A DNA stretch of 64,000 nucleotides, from NCBI RefSeq assembly GCF_902491285.1, contig NZ_CABUHK010000023.1, positions 3,853-67,852 on the forward strand, in the 5' to 3' direction. Under the pieces are notes generated by a model that was not told the DNA's origin, made no database searches, and worked only from the letters and a program-made list of their open reading frames with translations. This stretch comes from an uncultured Bacteroides sp. (GTDB taxonomy: Bacteria > Bacteroidota > Bacteroidia > Bacteroidales > Bacteroidaceae). Within the stretch, counting starts at the first letter, position 1, and every line of letters starts with the position of its first letter. Positions 19,387-29,707 of this stretch are shown here, piece after piece. The position numbers were made by a program, and so were the translations under genes.

Positions 19387-20976
19387 CTAATTTGCTTTCA
19401 ATTTCTTCTGATACTCATCCGAATTCAATATCTTCAAAGCTTTTTGCACACTCTCATTCGTCGTATTCATTACCCGGAAATATTCGTTCATATCCCAGAG
19501 GTCACGGGCAATCAAGGCTTTGAGTTGCGTCTTGATTAGCGGGAGCGATTTCTGGTACTGCTCTTCGTTAAACTTCACGCCCTCTTTATCACCCATTTCA
19601 CGCAAAGTAGCCATCATTTCATCATCTATGATAAACTTATCATTAAATGATTCGAATTTCTTGTACTTGTTGGCTAATTCCTTCCGGTGTCCTTCGATAA
19701 ACTTCATGGTGAACTTGATAACAACGCCTTTGGCTACCAGGTTGCGGTGATAATCCGTGTAGAGAGTCGTATCAATAGGCACGAAATAATCCGGCATGAT
19801 GCCACCACCACCGTAAACGGTACGTCCGAGCTTCTTGGTCTGTACTTTTAATGAGTCGGGGAAGTGGATACTGTCGGCATTCATCAGCTCACCGTGGTTG
19901 AAGCGTTCTATCAAGTCCTTGTTGTAATCTGTCGAACTGTCGTAAGGCTTTTGGATGCAGCGGCCGGCGGGTGTATAATAACGGGCGATAGTCAGGCGAA
20001 TCATTGAGCCGTCGGGAAGGTCGATAGGACGTTGCACCAATCCTTTGCCGAAAGAACGCCGGCCTACGATAATACCTCTGTCCCAATCCTGCACTGCTCC
20101 ACTGACGATTTCACTGGCGGAAGCTGTATATTCGTCAACCAATACGATAAGGCGACCATTACGGAAGTCCCCGTTTCCTTTGGCGTAGAAATCGCTGCGC
20201 TTGGCAGTCCGTCCTTCGGTGTAGACGATTAATTCCTTTTGTTCCAGAAACTCGTTGGCGAGGTCGATGGCAGCATTGAGATACCCTCCACCGTTACCTT
20301 GCAGGTCGAGAATCATATCTTTCATTCCCTGCTTTTGAAGTTCCTTCATTGCTTTCTTGAACTCTTCGGCAGTTGTCGCTCCGAAACGGTTGATACGGAT
20401 ATAGCCTGTCTTGGGCTGAATCATGTAAGAGGCGTCAAGGCTGAGGATAGGTATCTTATCTCTTTTTACGGTGAATACCAAAGGGTCTTGTACACCACGG
20501 CGGATAATTTTCAGATTGACTTTGGAGCCTTTCGGGCCGCGAAGGCGTTTCATAATATCTTCCGTATTCATCTTTACTCCAGCAATGGCACTGTCGTTGA
20601 CAGCGATAATGCGGTCACCGGCAAGGATGCCCACCTTTTCTGAAGGCCCGTTGCTGACAGGTTGCACCACTAGCAAGGTGTCTTCAATCATCTGGAACTG
20701 TACACCGATACCCTCGAAGTTGCCTTGTAATGGTTCGTTCATCTTCTTCACTTCTTCTGCATCTGAGTAGGTGGAGTGCGGGTCGAGTTGTGCCAGCATT
20801 TTGATAATGGCTTCTTCTACCAGTTTGTTTTCATCTACTTTGTCTACATAGAAGTTGGAGATGGCAAATTCTGCCATTTGCAGCTTGCGCATGGCAGCCG
20901 AACCGAAATTCTGAGCCTGTACGGCTGATACTGTCCACAGACAAGCCCAAAGGACGTATATTTTAATCTTATTCAT
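19387..20976 (-). CDS. S41-family C-terminal processing protease
   Basis: Periplasmic serine protease of 529 residues that trims the C-termini of envelope proteins. It has a signal peptide (TVSAVQAQ), a PDZ domain (about residues 85-165, GVQFQMIEDTLLVVQPV) and the S41 catalytic core: Ser about 288 in TASASEIVSG and Lys about 311 in SFGKGLVQ, the usual Ser-Lys dyad spacing. It is the last gene of the operon starting near 24473, 20 bases after coaD. The 98 bases between its stop and the convergent RhuM-Fic gene hold only a weak imperfect hairpin near 19320-19350. Confidence 0.93.
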   Translation of the reverse strand: MNKIKIYVLWACLWTVSAVQAQNFGSAAMRKLQMAEFAISNFYVDKVDENKLVEEAIIKMLAQLDPHSTYSDAEEVKKMNEPLQGNFEGIGVQFQMIEDTLLVVQPVSNGPSEKVGILAGDRIIAVNDSAIAGVKMNTEDIMKRLRGPKGSKVNLKIIRRGVQDPLVFTVKRDKIPILSLDASYMIQPKTGYIRINRFGATTAEEFKKAMKELQKQGMKDMILDLQGNGGGYLNAAIDLANEFLEQKELIVYTEGRTAKRSDFYAKGNGDFRNGRLIVLVDEYTASASEIVSGAVQDWDRGIIVGRRSFGKGLVQRPIDLPDGSMIRLTIARYYTPAGRCIQKPYDSSTDYNKDLIERFNHGELMNADSIHFPDSLKVQTKKLGRTVYGGGGIMPDYFVPIDTTLYTDYHRNLVAKGVVIKFTMKFIEGHRKELANKYKKFESFNDKFIIDDEMMATLREMGDKEGVKFNEEQYQKSLPLIKTQLKALIARDLWDMNEYFRVMNTTNESVQKALKILNSDEYQKKLKAN

Positions 20977-20996
20977 AATTTTACTTTACTCCATTC

Positions 20997-21452
20997 TCAG
21001 CTTATCCTCATTCCTTTGGGAATAAACTGGCTGATATCTTTATTATAGGTCAATAACTCGCGTACGATGGTGGAGCTGACGCAGGTCAGTTCGGGTTCCG
21101 TGAAGAGCAGGATCGTTTCAATGCCTGCCAGCTTGCGGTTGATATCCGCAATCGTCTCTTCGTACTCGAAATCTTTCACGGTACGGATGCCGCGGACGAT
21201 GAACTGTGCTCCTACTTCCTGTGCAAAGTCAATTGTCAGACAGTCATAGGACATCACTGTGATGCGAGGTTCGTCTTTATAAAGTTCCCGAATCATTTCT
21301 TCCCTTTTCTCGATGGGGAAATACGTATTTTTGTTCTCGTTGATACCGATTCCTATCACAATCTCGTCCATAAAGGTAAGTGCACGTTCCACTACCGAAT
21401 AATGTCCGATGGTGAAGGGGTCGAAAGTACCCGGGAATATTGCTCTTCTCAT
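20997..21452 (-). CDS. coaD: Phosphopantetheine adenylyltransferase
   Basis: Catalyses the fourth step of coenzyme A synthesis, joining ATP and 4'-phosphopantetheine to make dephospho-CoA. The 151-residue cytoplasmic protein has the nucleotidyltransferase motif [10 protein letters not shown] at residues 8-17 and the second ATP-site motif VSSTIVRE near the C-terminus. Length is normal. Its ATG overlaps the stop of the topoisomerase gene by four bases, implying translational coupling in an essential-gene operon. Confidence 0.96.
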   Translation of the reverse strand: MRRAIFPGTFDPFTIGHYSVVERALTFMDEIVIGIGINENKNTYFPIEKREEMIRELYKDEPRITVMSYDCLTIDFAQEVGAQFIVRGIRTVKDFEYEETIADINRKLAGIETILLFTEPELTCVSSTIVRELLTYNKDISQFIPKGMRIS

Positions 21453-23326
21453 GATGCCAAGTCTTCTTCTATAACCAAGTTGTCTATAATAAAGTTCTGC
21501 CGTTCCATAGTATTCTTGCCCATGTAGAACTCAAGAAGCTCTTTTACTGCGTCTGTCTTGCGCAGTGTCACTTGTTCCAGGCGCATATCCTTGCCGATAA
21601 AGTGCTTGAACTCGTCCGGCGAAATTTCTCCCAATCCTTTGAATCGGGTGATTTCGGGATTCGGGCCTAATTCGTTGATGGCGTTGATGCGCTCTTCTTC
21701 GCTGTAACAATAGCTTGTTTTTTTCTTGTTGCGCACGCGGAACAAGGGAGTTTGCAGGATATATACATGCCCCTTCTTGATAAGGTCGGGGAAGAATTGC
21801 AGGAAGAAAGTAATCAGCAGCAGGCGGATGTGCATGCCGTCCACATCGGCATCGGTGGCTACGATGACTTTGTTGTAGCGCAACCCCTCTATTCCGTCCT
21901 CTATGTTGAGAGCCGCCTGGAGCAGGTTGAACTCTTCATTTTCGTAAACCACTTTCTTTGTCAGGCCGAAAGAGTTCAGCGGCTTACCACGAAGGCTGAA
22001 TACTGCCTGGGTGTTGACATCACGGCTTTTGGTGATGGAACCACTGGCGGAGTCTCCCTCGGTGATAAAGATGCAGGAGTCTTCTTCCAGCCCTTTTCCC
22101 TTCGGGTCGTTGAGGTGGATGCGGCAGTCGCGCAGTTTACGGTTGTGCAGGTTCGCCTTCTTGGCACGCTCGCGGGCAAGTTTCGTCACGCCTGCGATGG
22201 CCTTGCGTTCCTTTTCCGATTCCTGTATCTTTTGTTGGATTGCTTCGGCTACGTCTGCGTGCTTGTGGAGGAAGTTGTCTACTTCCTGTTTGATGAAGTC
22301 GCCTACGTATTTGTTGACCGTCACACCACCGGGAACCATATTGGTGGAACCTAGTTTGGTCTTGGTCTGGCTTTCGAAAATAGGCTCTTCCACGTTGACG
22401 GCAATGGCGGCAACCAGTCCGTTACGGATATCGGTGTAGTCCATGTTCTTGTTGAAGAACTCCTTGATGGTACGGGCGATATGCTCCTTGAAAGCACTTT
22501 GGTGTGTACCGCCTTGCGTGGTGTGCTGGCCGTTGACGAAGGAGTAATACTCTTCTCCGTATTGTCCGGTATGGGTGAAGGCTATTTCGATGTCTTCCCC
22601 TTTCAGGTGGATAATCGGATAAAGTCCGGTGGCCGTCATGTTGTCGTTCAGAAGGTCGACGAGACCGTTGCGCGACAGGATGCGGTGTCCGTTATAGATA
22701 ATGGCAAGCCCTGTGTTGAGATACGTATAGTTACGTAGCATCGTCTCGATAAATTCGGGCTTGAAACTGTAATTCAGGAATAATGTGTTGTCCGGTTCGA
22801 AGAAGATATATGTTCCGTTTTCTTCTTCAGTGTCTTGGGTGTCGTCAGTCAGCAGGGTTCCTTTGGAGAAGGTGGCCATACGTACTTTGCCGTCGCGATA
22901 ACTGCGTACCTCGAAACGGGAGCTCAGTGCGTTGACGGCTTTCACACCGACACCGTTCAGTCCGACACTTTTCTTGAATGCTTTGCTGTCGTACTTGCCA
23001 CCTGTATTCAGCATGCTGACGGCTTCAATCAGTTTTCCTTGCGGAATGCCTCGCCCGTAGTCGCGGACACTGACACGAAGGTTTTCTTCCACGGTAATCT
23101 CGATTTTCTTACCGGCTTGCATTTTGAACTCGTCAATACTGTTGTCAATTACTTCTTTCAGGAGGACATAGATTCCGTCTTCGGCATGTGCACCGTCGCC
23201 CAGCCTACCGATATACATACCGGGGCGTGTGCGCACATGTTCCATGTCGCTCAGGTGGCGGATGTTGTCGTCAGTGTACTCTACTGCATTGTTGTTGTCT
23301 ACAGGTATCAATTCGTTCTCTTCCAT
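21449..23326 (-). CDS. parE: DNA topoisomerase IV (type IIA) subunit B
   Basis: ATPase subunit of a type IIA topoisomerase that separates linked chromosomes. The 625-residue protein shows the GHKL start region (RTRPGMYIG), Asn in [11 protein letters not shown], the GRGIPQG box, a TOPRIM domain with TEGDSASG (about residue 420) and the metal-binding DADVDG (about 492), and the short C-terminal end typical of ParE-like rather than long GyrB proteins. It sits 10 bases after the acetyltransferase-like gene and overlaps coaD. The parE name is preferred from length and motifs; a gyrB paralogue would lie elsewhere. Confidence 0.93.
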   Translation of the reverse strand: MEENELIPVDNNNAVEYTDDNIRHLSDMEHVRTRPGMYIGRLGDGAHAEDGIYVLLKEVIDNSIDEFKMQAGKKIEITVEENLRVSVRDYGRGIPQGKLIEAVSMLNTGGKYDSKAFKKSVGLNGVGVKAVNALSSRFEVRSYRDGKVRMATFSKGTLLTDDTQDTEEENGTYIFFEPDNTLFLNYSFKPEFIETMLRNYTYLNTGLAIIYNGHRILSRNGLVDLLNDNMTATGLYPIIHLKGEDIEIAFTHTGQYGEEYYSFVNGQHTTQGGTHQSAFKEHIARTIKEFFNKNMDYTDIRNGLVAAIAVNVEEPIFESQTKTKLGSTNMVPGGVTVNKYVGDFIKQEVDNFLHKHADVAEAIQQKIQESEKERKAIAGVTKLARERAKKANLHNRKLRDCRIHLNDPKGKGLEEDSCIFITEGDSASGSITKSRDVNTQAVFSLRGKPLNSFGLTKKVVYENEEFNLLQAALNIEDGIEGLRYNKVIVATDADVDGMHIRLLLITFFLQFFPDLIKKGHVYILQTPLFRVRNKKKTSYCYSEEERINAINELGPNPEITRFKGLGEISPDEFKHFIGKDMRLEQVTLRKTDAVKELLEFYMGKNTMERQNFIIDNLVIEEDLAS

Positions 23327-23336
23327 AGCTGTTTTT

Positions 23337-24473
23337 TTATTTTATCTCTTTGATGAACGCACGGCGGCGCTTATGTTGTTGAGTCTCAAAGTAATCCCAT
23401 TGTGCCTGAACCTTTCCGTTCAGTTCCAGTTCGGGGTTGCTTTCCGCAAAGATAAAACCTAATTTTTGATAAACTGGAATTAAATCGGAAAATAACAAAG
23501 CGTTAACACCTTTGTTCTGATATTCCGGTTTCACTGCAACAAGTAGTAAATCAAGCATTTTGGCACGGCGTTTCATGAATAATGCTTTCAACAGGTAGAA
23601 CCATCCGAGGGGCAGCAGGCGTCCGTGCGACTTTTGCAGGGCTTCGGCCAGTGAGGGCATGGAGATGCCTACGCAGACCAACTCGTCGTTGGCATCGGTG
23701 ATAAGGGTCACCATACGCAAGTCGAGGATGGGCAGGTACATTTTCACGTACTGGTTAATCTGTCGCTGTGTCAGTGGAGAATAGCCGTAGAGCGGGCTGT
23801 ATGCTTCGTTCATCAGCTCGAAAATCTTCTGTCCGTAGTCTTTGGCTATTTTCCTTCCGGAAGTGTATTTTTTTATCTTGAGATTATATTTCCGTTGAAT
23901 CAGTTCGGAAATGCGCTTGTGTTTGTCGGGGATGGCATCGGGAATGTAGATTTGGTATTCTACCCAGTCGGCGTCTTTTTCAAAGCCGAGTTTCTCCATG
24001 TGTACCGGATAGTAGGGGTAGTTGTAGATGGTAGCCATGGTGCTGAGTTGGTCGAATCCTTCGATAAGCATTCCTTCCGCATCGAAATCGGTAAATCCGA
24101 GAGGCCCGGCAATGTGCGTCATGCCCCGTTCCTTTCCCCAGTCTTCTACGGTCTTGATGAGTGCGGAAGAGACTTCGGGGTCGTCAATGAAATCTATCCA
24201 TCCGAAACGGACATTCTTGCAGCCCCATTTCTCATTTGCACGGTTGTTGATGATAGCGGCTACGCGCCCTACGATTTTATCGTCCCGGTATGCCAGGAAA
24301 TAATCTGCTTCACAGAACTCGAATGCCGCATTCTTCTTTTTATTGAACGTATTGAGCATATCGTCATAGAGGTCGGGCACGGAATAAGGGTTGTCCTTAT
24401 ACATCCTGTAATTGAAACGGATAAATTTCTTCAGCTCACTCTTTGTGGTGACTTTCTTGATTGTAATAGCCAT
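23337..24473 (-). CDS. GNAT-like N-acetyltransferase-related protein
   Basis: A 378-residue cytoplasmic protein widespread in Bacteroidetes and often labelled N-acetyltransferase. The [16 protein letters not shown] stretch near residue 64 looks like a GNAT beta-hairpin, and [16 protein letters not shown] at about residue 314 resembles the acetyl-CoA binding motif (Q/R-x-x-G), suggesting a double GNAT fold. No substrate is known to me. It is the first gene of the operon with topoisomerase, coaD and protease. The start at 24473 gives a 25-base leader from the predicted -7 box. Confidence 0.75.
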   Translation of the reverse strand: MAITIKKVTTKSELKKFIRFNYRMYKDNPYSVPDLYDDMLNTFNKKKNAAFEFCEADYFLAYRDDKIVGRVAAIINNRANEKWGCKNVRFGWIDFIDDPEVSSALIKTVEDWGKERGMTHIAGPLGFTDFDAEGMLIEGFDQLSTMATIYNYPYYPVHMEKLGFEKDADWVEYQIYIPDAIPDKHKRISELIQRKYNLKIKKYTSGRKIAKDYGQKIFELMNEAYSPLYGYSPLTQRQINQYVKMYLPILDLRMVTLITDANDELVCVGISMPSLAEALQKSHGRLLPLGWFYLLKALFMKRRAKMLDLLLVAVKPEYQNKGVNALLFSDLIPVYQKLGFIFAESNPELELNGKVQAQWDYFETQQHKRRRAFIKEIK

Positions 24474-24497
24474 ATCTCGTATTTATGATTGAGGGAA

Positions 24498-24528
24498 CAA
24501 AGATACGTGATAATCTTCAAATTACAAC
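24498..24528 (-). promoter_or_regulatory. Predicted promoter of the topoisomerase/coaD operon
   Basis: Minus-strand TATCTTTG (24498-24505) with TTG (24525-24527), 19 bases apart: a close match to the Bacteroides consensus. Confidence 0.65.
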
Positions 24529-24572
24529 GCAGAGGGTGGCAAAAACTGTATATGATGAATTGAAGAGTGGGT

Positions 24573-27047
24573 TTACTTTGAAGAGAAACAATAGACATTC
24601 CCTGCAAAGTCGCAAACAACCATCCGGTTGCCGGATACGGCTATGGTCGAGAATACGGGGGCTCCGAGATTATATTTATCTTTTATGATTCCCGTTGCCT
24701 GGTCGATGGCATATAGATAACCGTCGGAAGCTCCGAGATAGACGATTCCCTGTGACGCTACGGGGCTTGTTTCCACTCCGGCTTGGGGGGTGCTGGAATA
24801 AGGGGCGGTATACACAAGTGAAGGTGATGTCTCTACTTTCCATTTATTGAAAAGTGTAGATTTGTCCAGTGCGAAAACTCCACGGTCGGCTGTGCCGAAG
24901 ATAATTTCCTGTTCGGTGACGAGCGGGGTGGATGTAACGTCCAGGTTGGCCGATAGCTCTTTTTGTTGGAGTACTTTTCCGGTTTTCGGTTCTATGGTGA
25001 AGAAGCTTTTGGAAGAGATAATCCACAATGTTCCGTCTTTATAGACCGGAGATGCTCCCCGGTTGCCGAGTCCGTTGCCGGAGAGTTTCCAAAGTAGTTT
25101 CCCAGTGCAGATGTCGTTGCCGTATAATCCTCCCCATTGGGTTCCGCTGACTAATACATCTCCGGCAACGGTCAGTGTTGTAGTAGAGCCTTCCCGCTGT
25201 TTCCAGTCTTTGTTAGTCCATATTGTTTGTCCTGTTTTTAAGTCATAGGCAGATAGTCCGGTACCGATTCCGGCATAGACTACACCTTTATCTATGGTCA
25301 CTCCTTCAGTCAGATAGGGGTAACTGTCAAGATTGATATATTGTTTCCAAAGTAACTTTCCTGATTCTGCGTCTAAAGCATATAGATTGCAAGAAGCGTC
25401 CTGGGCTATTACAACTCCATTCTCATAGGCAATTGTATTTTTTATGGAGTTTACCGTGCGGAACTTCCATAACGGTTTGCCGGAGCTGAAATCAAATGCG
25501 CAGATAGAAGTGTTCAGTGACACATTATCATCGGTGGTAGCGATGAATATCCTTTGTCCGGCGATAATGGGAGAAGTCATAAAGATGTTGCTGCCAGTGT
25601 TGGCTGTCCATTGCAGTTGCAGAGGGAGCTTGATTTGAGAACCGTTGATGCCTCCGGAGTGCGCTGCGTTTTGAAGTAGGGTGTTCCAGTCTTTGCCCGG
25701 AATAGTAGGCGGGTTGAAATCTTTTTGATAAGTGAATTGGCTGGTAGCAGTCGCTTTCTTTCCGTCGTTGAAGAATGAGGTTACTGTAAGATTCAGTTTC
25801 TTTCCATTTTCATTCACTGGCATTTGGATGTTTTCACTCCAATTCCAGTCAGTGAGAGAGGTAAGATTACCTTTGGCTATTTCCTGATTATTCTCCGCAT
25901 CGCTCAGGATATAAGAAACACGTGATGTTTTCGCTTGCGAGTGATATGTGTTGACGGAAACAAGAAGCAGGTTTTCGTCTGCAGAAGCAGTAGCAGTAGT
26001 CTGGTTGTTCATTGGAGAGACGATGGCTATTTGCGGTTCGATGAAAGCGTATCTCAATTCTGTACTGATGTTATTATTGGCATCTACCTTAATATCACGG
26101 AAAGAAGAGGGTGAGTGGTCAATGCCGCCTTTGTCTAACGTTCCGGTGCAGATTGTGTAAATTCCATTCTGATTGCGGACGTAGTTGTAGTGCATATGCC
26201 CGTATATTTGCGCTTTTGTATTGAAAGCACGCAGGTCGAGTATATGTTCATTGTCGGCTTTGAATACGAAAGTGTCACTTGCGGTGAATAGGTCATGATT
26301 GAAAAGAATCAGTGCTTGCCCTTTCTTCATCAGTGCGAGGTCATTTTTCAGCCAGTTATATACGTCTTTCAGTGTATAATCAGTCGGATTGTCTCCGTGG
26401 CTGATGGGGGTGACTACATAATGGATATTGCCGATGTCGAATGAATACCATGTCGGTCCGTAGAGAGATTCGTAGAGTTCTTCGCCATATTTGCCTTTCA
26501 CCAGGTCGTGATTGCCGATACAATAATAAACGGGGCAATCCATCGTTTGTGAATTGACCACTTGGTTGTGCATTGTGAGCCCCGGTTCGTAACAGATGTC
26601 ACCGGTATGAATCAGGAAGGCCGGTTTCTCGTTGTTGATGTAATGTTTCAGGTCTGTCACCCAACGTCCCATCCCACCGGTCACTTCGGTGTCGGTGATT
26701 TGGACGAAAGAGTGCTCTTTCGATTTAGTCTGTTCGCTCTCCGATAGCAGGAAATCGTAGCTTTTTCTATTTTCTTTGGTAGAAAGATAGAATTGCTGTG
26801 TTTTATATCCCGCAGGAGTTGTAATAGTGATGAACCGTGTCTTTTCGAATCCGGGTAAAGAGAACCGACCCTTCTTATCTGTCTTTACTACGTTCAATCC
26901 GTCGGTTACCATAACGCCCGCCAGCGGCTTGTCGCCTTTGTTAAATATGCCCGATTGGTCGGTGTCGACATAGACTGTTCCTTTGAATTGAGCGCTTAGT
27001 GGCAGATATAGTAAAAATGAGATTAGTATGACAGATAATCTTTTCAT
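24573..27047 (-). CDS. Calcineurin-like phosphoesterase fused to a PQQ-type beta-propeller
   Basis: An exported 824-residue protein (signal ending PLSAQ). Order: carboxypeptidase-regulatory/SdrD-B-like domain (21-100); calcineurin-like metallophosphatase (about 113-300) with D119, GD at 149-150, GNHD at 178-181, NHD at 250-252 and GHMH at 283-286; a beta-sandwich linker; and from about residue 475 a PQQ-enzyme-like propeller (LYALDAESGKLLWK, AYDLKTGQTIW, FALDKSTLFNKW). The first metal motif is D-T-E where D-x-H is usual, so metal binding may be altered. The propeller may bind a partner or substrate; enzyme substrate unknown. It lies 45 bases downstream of the symporter gene, probably in the same transcript. 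Confidence 0.85.
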   Translation of the reverse strand: MKRLSVILISFLLYLPLSAQFKGTVYVDTDQSGIFNKGDKPLAGVMVTDGLNVVKTDKKGRFSLPGFEKTRFITITTPAGYKTQQFYLSTKENRKSYDFLLSESEQTKSKEHSFVQITDTEVTGGMGRWVTDLKHYINNEKPAFLIHTGDICYEPGLTMHNQVVNSQTMDCPVYYCIGNHDLVKGKYGEELYESLYGPTWYSFDIGNIHYVVTPISHGDNPTDYTLKDVYNWLKNDLALMKKGQALILFNHDLFTASDTFVFKADNEHILDLRAFNTKAQIYGHMHYNYVRNQNGIYTICTGTLDKGGIDHSPSSFRDIKVDANNNISTELRYAFIEPQIAIVSPMNNQTTATASADENLLLVSVNTYHSQAKTSRVSYILSDAENNQEIAKGNLTSLTDWNWSENIQMPVNENGKKLNLTVTSFFNDGKKATATSQFTYQKDFNPPTIPGKDWNTLLQNAAHSGGINGSQIKLPLQLQWTANTGSNIFMTSPIIAGQRIFIATTDDNVSLNTSICAFDFSSGKPLWKFRTVNSIKNTIAYENGVVIAQDASCNLYALDAESGKLLWKQYINLDSYPYLTEGVTIDKGVVYAGIGTGLSAYDLKTGQTIWTNKDWKQREGSTTTLTVAGDVLVSGTQWGGLYGNDICTGKLLWKLSGNGLGNRGASPVYKDGTLWIISSKSFFTIEPKTGKVLQQKELSANLDVTSTPLVTEQEIIFGTADRGVFALDKSTLFNKWKVETSPSLVYTAPYSSTPQAGVETSPVASQGIVYLGASDGYLYAIDQATGIIKDKYNLGAPVFSTIAVSGNRMVVCDFAGNVYCFSSK

Positions 27048-27092
27048 GGTCAGTTCTCCGGTTTTTAGTGTGTTAAGCTAATTATTCCTTTT

Positions 27093-28970
27093 TTATTTCA
27101 GTTGTTTCATTTCTTCATTGTAGCGTGCTTCTTCTTTGCATAAAGGTTTGTACCACGTCTTTCTTAATATGAGTGTGGTGACCAGAAGCAGAGCGATGGA
27201 ACTCCACAGTCCCAGTTGTTCGCGGACAACGAGGTACATCGGAATGATGGTAAGCGTACATTGCCAAACGATACCGATTGCCACGTTGAAAGCGTCTCTT
27301 TTGAAGTTTCTGTTTGGCCGGATGTGGGGATAACGGGCCAACGCTTTTTTTTCAACCGGCTTCCACCATCCCCAGGGGCGTACACGGGTATAGAAGTTGA
27401 TAAGTGTCTCTTCATCAGTCGGGGGAGCGCTGTAAGTTCCGGCGATACATCCTATCAGGGAAACGCCAAACAGAACGGGGAAGAAATACAGTACCCATGC
27501 ATCAGGGACAGTAAATTTCATAACGATTGCCGCCAATACTCCGGCTGTCATTCCCCAGAAATAGCCTTCACCATTGAAGCGCCACCAGTGCCATTTCAGT
27601 ACGTTGGCTGCGATATATCCACCGAAGAGTGCGCCTACAATCCATTGGAAGATTTCATTGATATCTTTCAGGAAGAATCCGATGACGGTGCTGACTACTA
27701 CCACTGCAACAGAAATAACATAACTGCTGCGGATTTGCGTTTTTACGCTTGCTTTCGGGTTGATATATTTCAGATAAATGTCATTCACGATATATGCGGG
27801 AGCTGCATTCACCGTAGAAGCGAAAGTAGACATAAATGCAGCCAATAGCCCTGCCAGCAATAGCCCTGCCAGTCCGGCAGGCACATAACGGGTAATCAAA
27901 TGGGGAAGAATCGTCTCAAAATCCGTCCGTGTAACTTCCATTTGTGCCATTCCGCCATCCTCTTTGAAGAAGTAGATAGCCAGCAATGCGAATCCCATAA
28001 TCATCAGGTAGCGGGGGATTAATAATACCACGGATACGGAACCGCTCATCATAGCCGCTTCTTTCGGAGATTTGCAGGACAGAATCTTCTGCATATCATA
28101 GTTGGGAGCGGGGCCTGCCATACTCATAAAGATTCCTTTCAGTAACGCCATCATGACGAAAATGCTAATCAGGCTGTAAGGTTCGTTAGCCATTCGCTCG
28201 GTAAGAAGATTCATCCGGCTGCTCCAGTCAATATCGAGCGTCCACCCGAAGAAAGGTGAATCCCAGCCGACGGGAACAAATGAGTGAATCATATCCGGTG
28301 CTACCATCTGCATGCCGATGACAACAATAACGATACCTGCTACCGTCATAATCAGGAACTGAACGACATCCGTCCATACGATACTCAACATTCCGCCGAG
28401 CATCACATAGAAAGTCGCGATTGTGGTAAAGAAAATACCGTATACATGAGGGACATATTCAGCAGGAACATTGAAAGGAATAAATGGAGATACCACTTCC
28501 CAAGGGATGAATATCTCCATAAATTTACCAATACCTATGAATCCATAACTTAAAAAACCGAGTACGCTGAGTAACGCGAATACGATCACAATCGTATGTG
28601 AAAGCGTTGAACCTTTTCCTTTTCCGAAACGGGTTTTAATCCATTCGGCACCGGTGAGCACGTTGGAACGGCGCAGCCACACGGATAAGTAAACCATGAG
28701 GAATATCTGGTTGAATACCGGCCATAGCCAGGGAATCCAAAGACTTTTGAAGCCATAGGCGAATGCCCAATATACCATTAGCATTGTGCCCGTAATATCG
28801 AACATTCCGGAGGCGTTGGACAATCCCAGCATATAGAACGGTAATGATTTTCCTCCTAAGAAATAGGAATCCATATTTTGGGCAGCACGTTTTTTAAGGA
28901 TAAGTCCGATGACAATCATTGCGATAAGATAGGCGCATATGATAAGAAGGTCGGCAGTGTGTAATTTCAT
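27093..28970 (-). CDS. Sodium:solute symporter (SSS family)
   Basis: Inner-membrane sodium-coupled transporter with about 13-14 helices over 625 residues. The N-terminal region DSYFLGGKSLPFYMLGLS and the central GLLLAGLLAAFMSTFAST block are typical of SSS sugar or osmolyte carriers. The nearby GH130 phosphorylase suggests the substrate may be a mannose-containing disaccharide, since such phosphorylases often sit beside a symporter in Bacteroides; that is inference. It is followed by the phosphoesterase gene. Its start is supported by a strong promoter 40 bases upstream. Confidence 0.92.
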   Translation of the reverse strand: MKLHTADLLIICAYLIAMIVIGLILKKRAAQNMDSYFLGGKSLPFYMLGLSNASGMFDITGTMLMVYWAFAYGFKSLWIPWLWPVFNQIFLMVYLSVWLRRSNVLTGAEWIKTRFGKGKGSTLSHTIVIVFALLSVLGFLSYGFIGIGKFMEIFIPWEVVSPFIPFNVPAEYVPHVYGIFFTTIATFYVMLGGMLSIVWTDVVQFLIMTVAGIVIVVIGMQMVAPDMIHSFVPVGWDSPFFGWTLDIDWSSRMNLLTERMANEPYSLISIFVMMALLKGIFMSMAGPAPNYDMQKILSCKSPKEAAMMSGSVSVVLLIPRYLMIMGFALLAIYFFKEDGGMAQMEVTRTDFETILPHLITRYVPAGLAGLLLAGLLAAFMSTFASTVNAAPAYIVNDIYLKYINPKASVKTQIRSSYVISVAVVVVSTVIGFFLKDINEIFQWIVGALFGGYIAANVLKWHWWRFNGEGYFWGMTAGVLAAIVMKFTVPDAWVLYFFPVLFGVSLIGCIAGTYSAPPTDEETLINFYTRVRPWGWWKPVEKKALARYPHIRPNRNFKRDAFNVAIGIVWQCTLTIIPMYLVVREQLGLWSSIALLLVTTLILRKTWYKPLCKEEARYNEEMKQLK

Positions 28971-29013
28971 ACTATTGTTTTAAGTCGATTTATATATTGT
29001 ATGTTCTTTGCTG

Positions 29014-29044
29014 CAAAGGTAGGGAGAAAGAGTTGGGCAAACAA
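29014..29044 (-). promoter_or_regulatory. Predicted promoter of the symporter operon
   Basis: Minus-strand TACCTTTG (29014-29021) and TTG (29042-29044) with a 20-base spacer: consensus Bacteroides promoter. It lies between the symporter and the ATPase fragment, so the symporter does not depend on the damaged region. Confidence 0.65.
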
Positions 29045-29093
29045 GTATTATTTTAGCACATTCTGATACTAAACAATAAATGCTTCTTATTCC

Positions 29094-29500
29094 TTATGAT
29101 ATTAATTCATTCCTTAGATTCCCTGCCTGTATATGTTTTATGCCATTGTGCGAAGGTAAAACCATATCGTCAATTGAGACCACCAGCTTTGGAAGGTTAT
29201 CATTTATGCTCTCTAATGGCGAGAACTCCCGTTCTATGGTACTTTGATCTGCCATTATATAAGAGCACTGTATATAAACGGTTTCTCCTGTTTTTTGAGT
29301 AGCGAAGTCAATTTCTTTGCCTTTGGTATTGCTTGTATAAACTTTATATCCCATACGGAGTAAATCCAAGTAAACTGCGTTTTCTATCTGGTAGCCAAAG
29401 CCGTAACCATAACCAGGATAGAGATAATTTTTATAAGCAAGATCATTAATGTAGAACTTACTTGTTCTGGAAAAGGTTTCTTTTCCCTTGATGTCATAAC
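29094..29500 (-). pseudogene. C-terminal fragment (DUF4143) of a split AAA ATPase
   Basis: This encodes the C-terminal DUF4143-like domain of an AAA_14-type ATPase: KFYINDLAYKNYLYPGYGYG, then the nuclease-like GYKVYTSNTKGKEIDFATQK with E-x-D. It lacks the ATPase half. The matching N-terminal half lies on the other strand from 29706, pointing away from it. An open frame continues to about 29528, but the codons upstream of about 29500 belong to an unrelated fragment. About 100 residues of the middle of the protein are missing from both pieces. Confidence 0.75.
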
Positions 29501-29503
29501 GAC

Positions 29504-29575
29504 TTTGTTTGTCTCTACGAGCTTGCAAATACTTTCCACAGAAGCAGCAGAACGGACTCCGTGAGCCAGATGTAG
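29504..29575 (-). pseudogene. Fragment of a second GH130 phosphorylase gene
   Basis: Read on the minus strand, this stretch gives [19 protein letters not shown]. The intact GH130 protein at 30357-31544 contains LHLAHGVR in its middle and [18 protein letters not shown] at its end. The fragment therefore looks like a diverged GH130 copy whose middle and end were fused by a deletion at a shared short sequence. It has a stop just upstream and cannot make a protein. Confidence 0.6.
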
Positions 29576-29652
29576 CTAGTCTTTTTGCTGATTAAGATTG
29601 AAGATCTAAGCTATTCTTAGTCGATGTTTATTTAATATTGTTTTCTGTTTCG

Positions 29653-29707
29653 TATAAGAAATAAAATAGCTATATTTGTTCATTCTATTACTTATAAGAA
29701 ATAAAAT
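29653..29707 (+). repeat. 15-base direct repeat flanking the promoter of the split ATPase
   Basis: TATAAGAAATAAAAT occurs at 29653-29667 and 29693-29707, 40 bases apart, with a -7 box TATATTTG (29671-29678) between them. The second copy overlaps the ATG at 29706. It may be an operator pair for the original ATPase gene. Confidence 0.5.
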
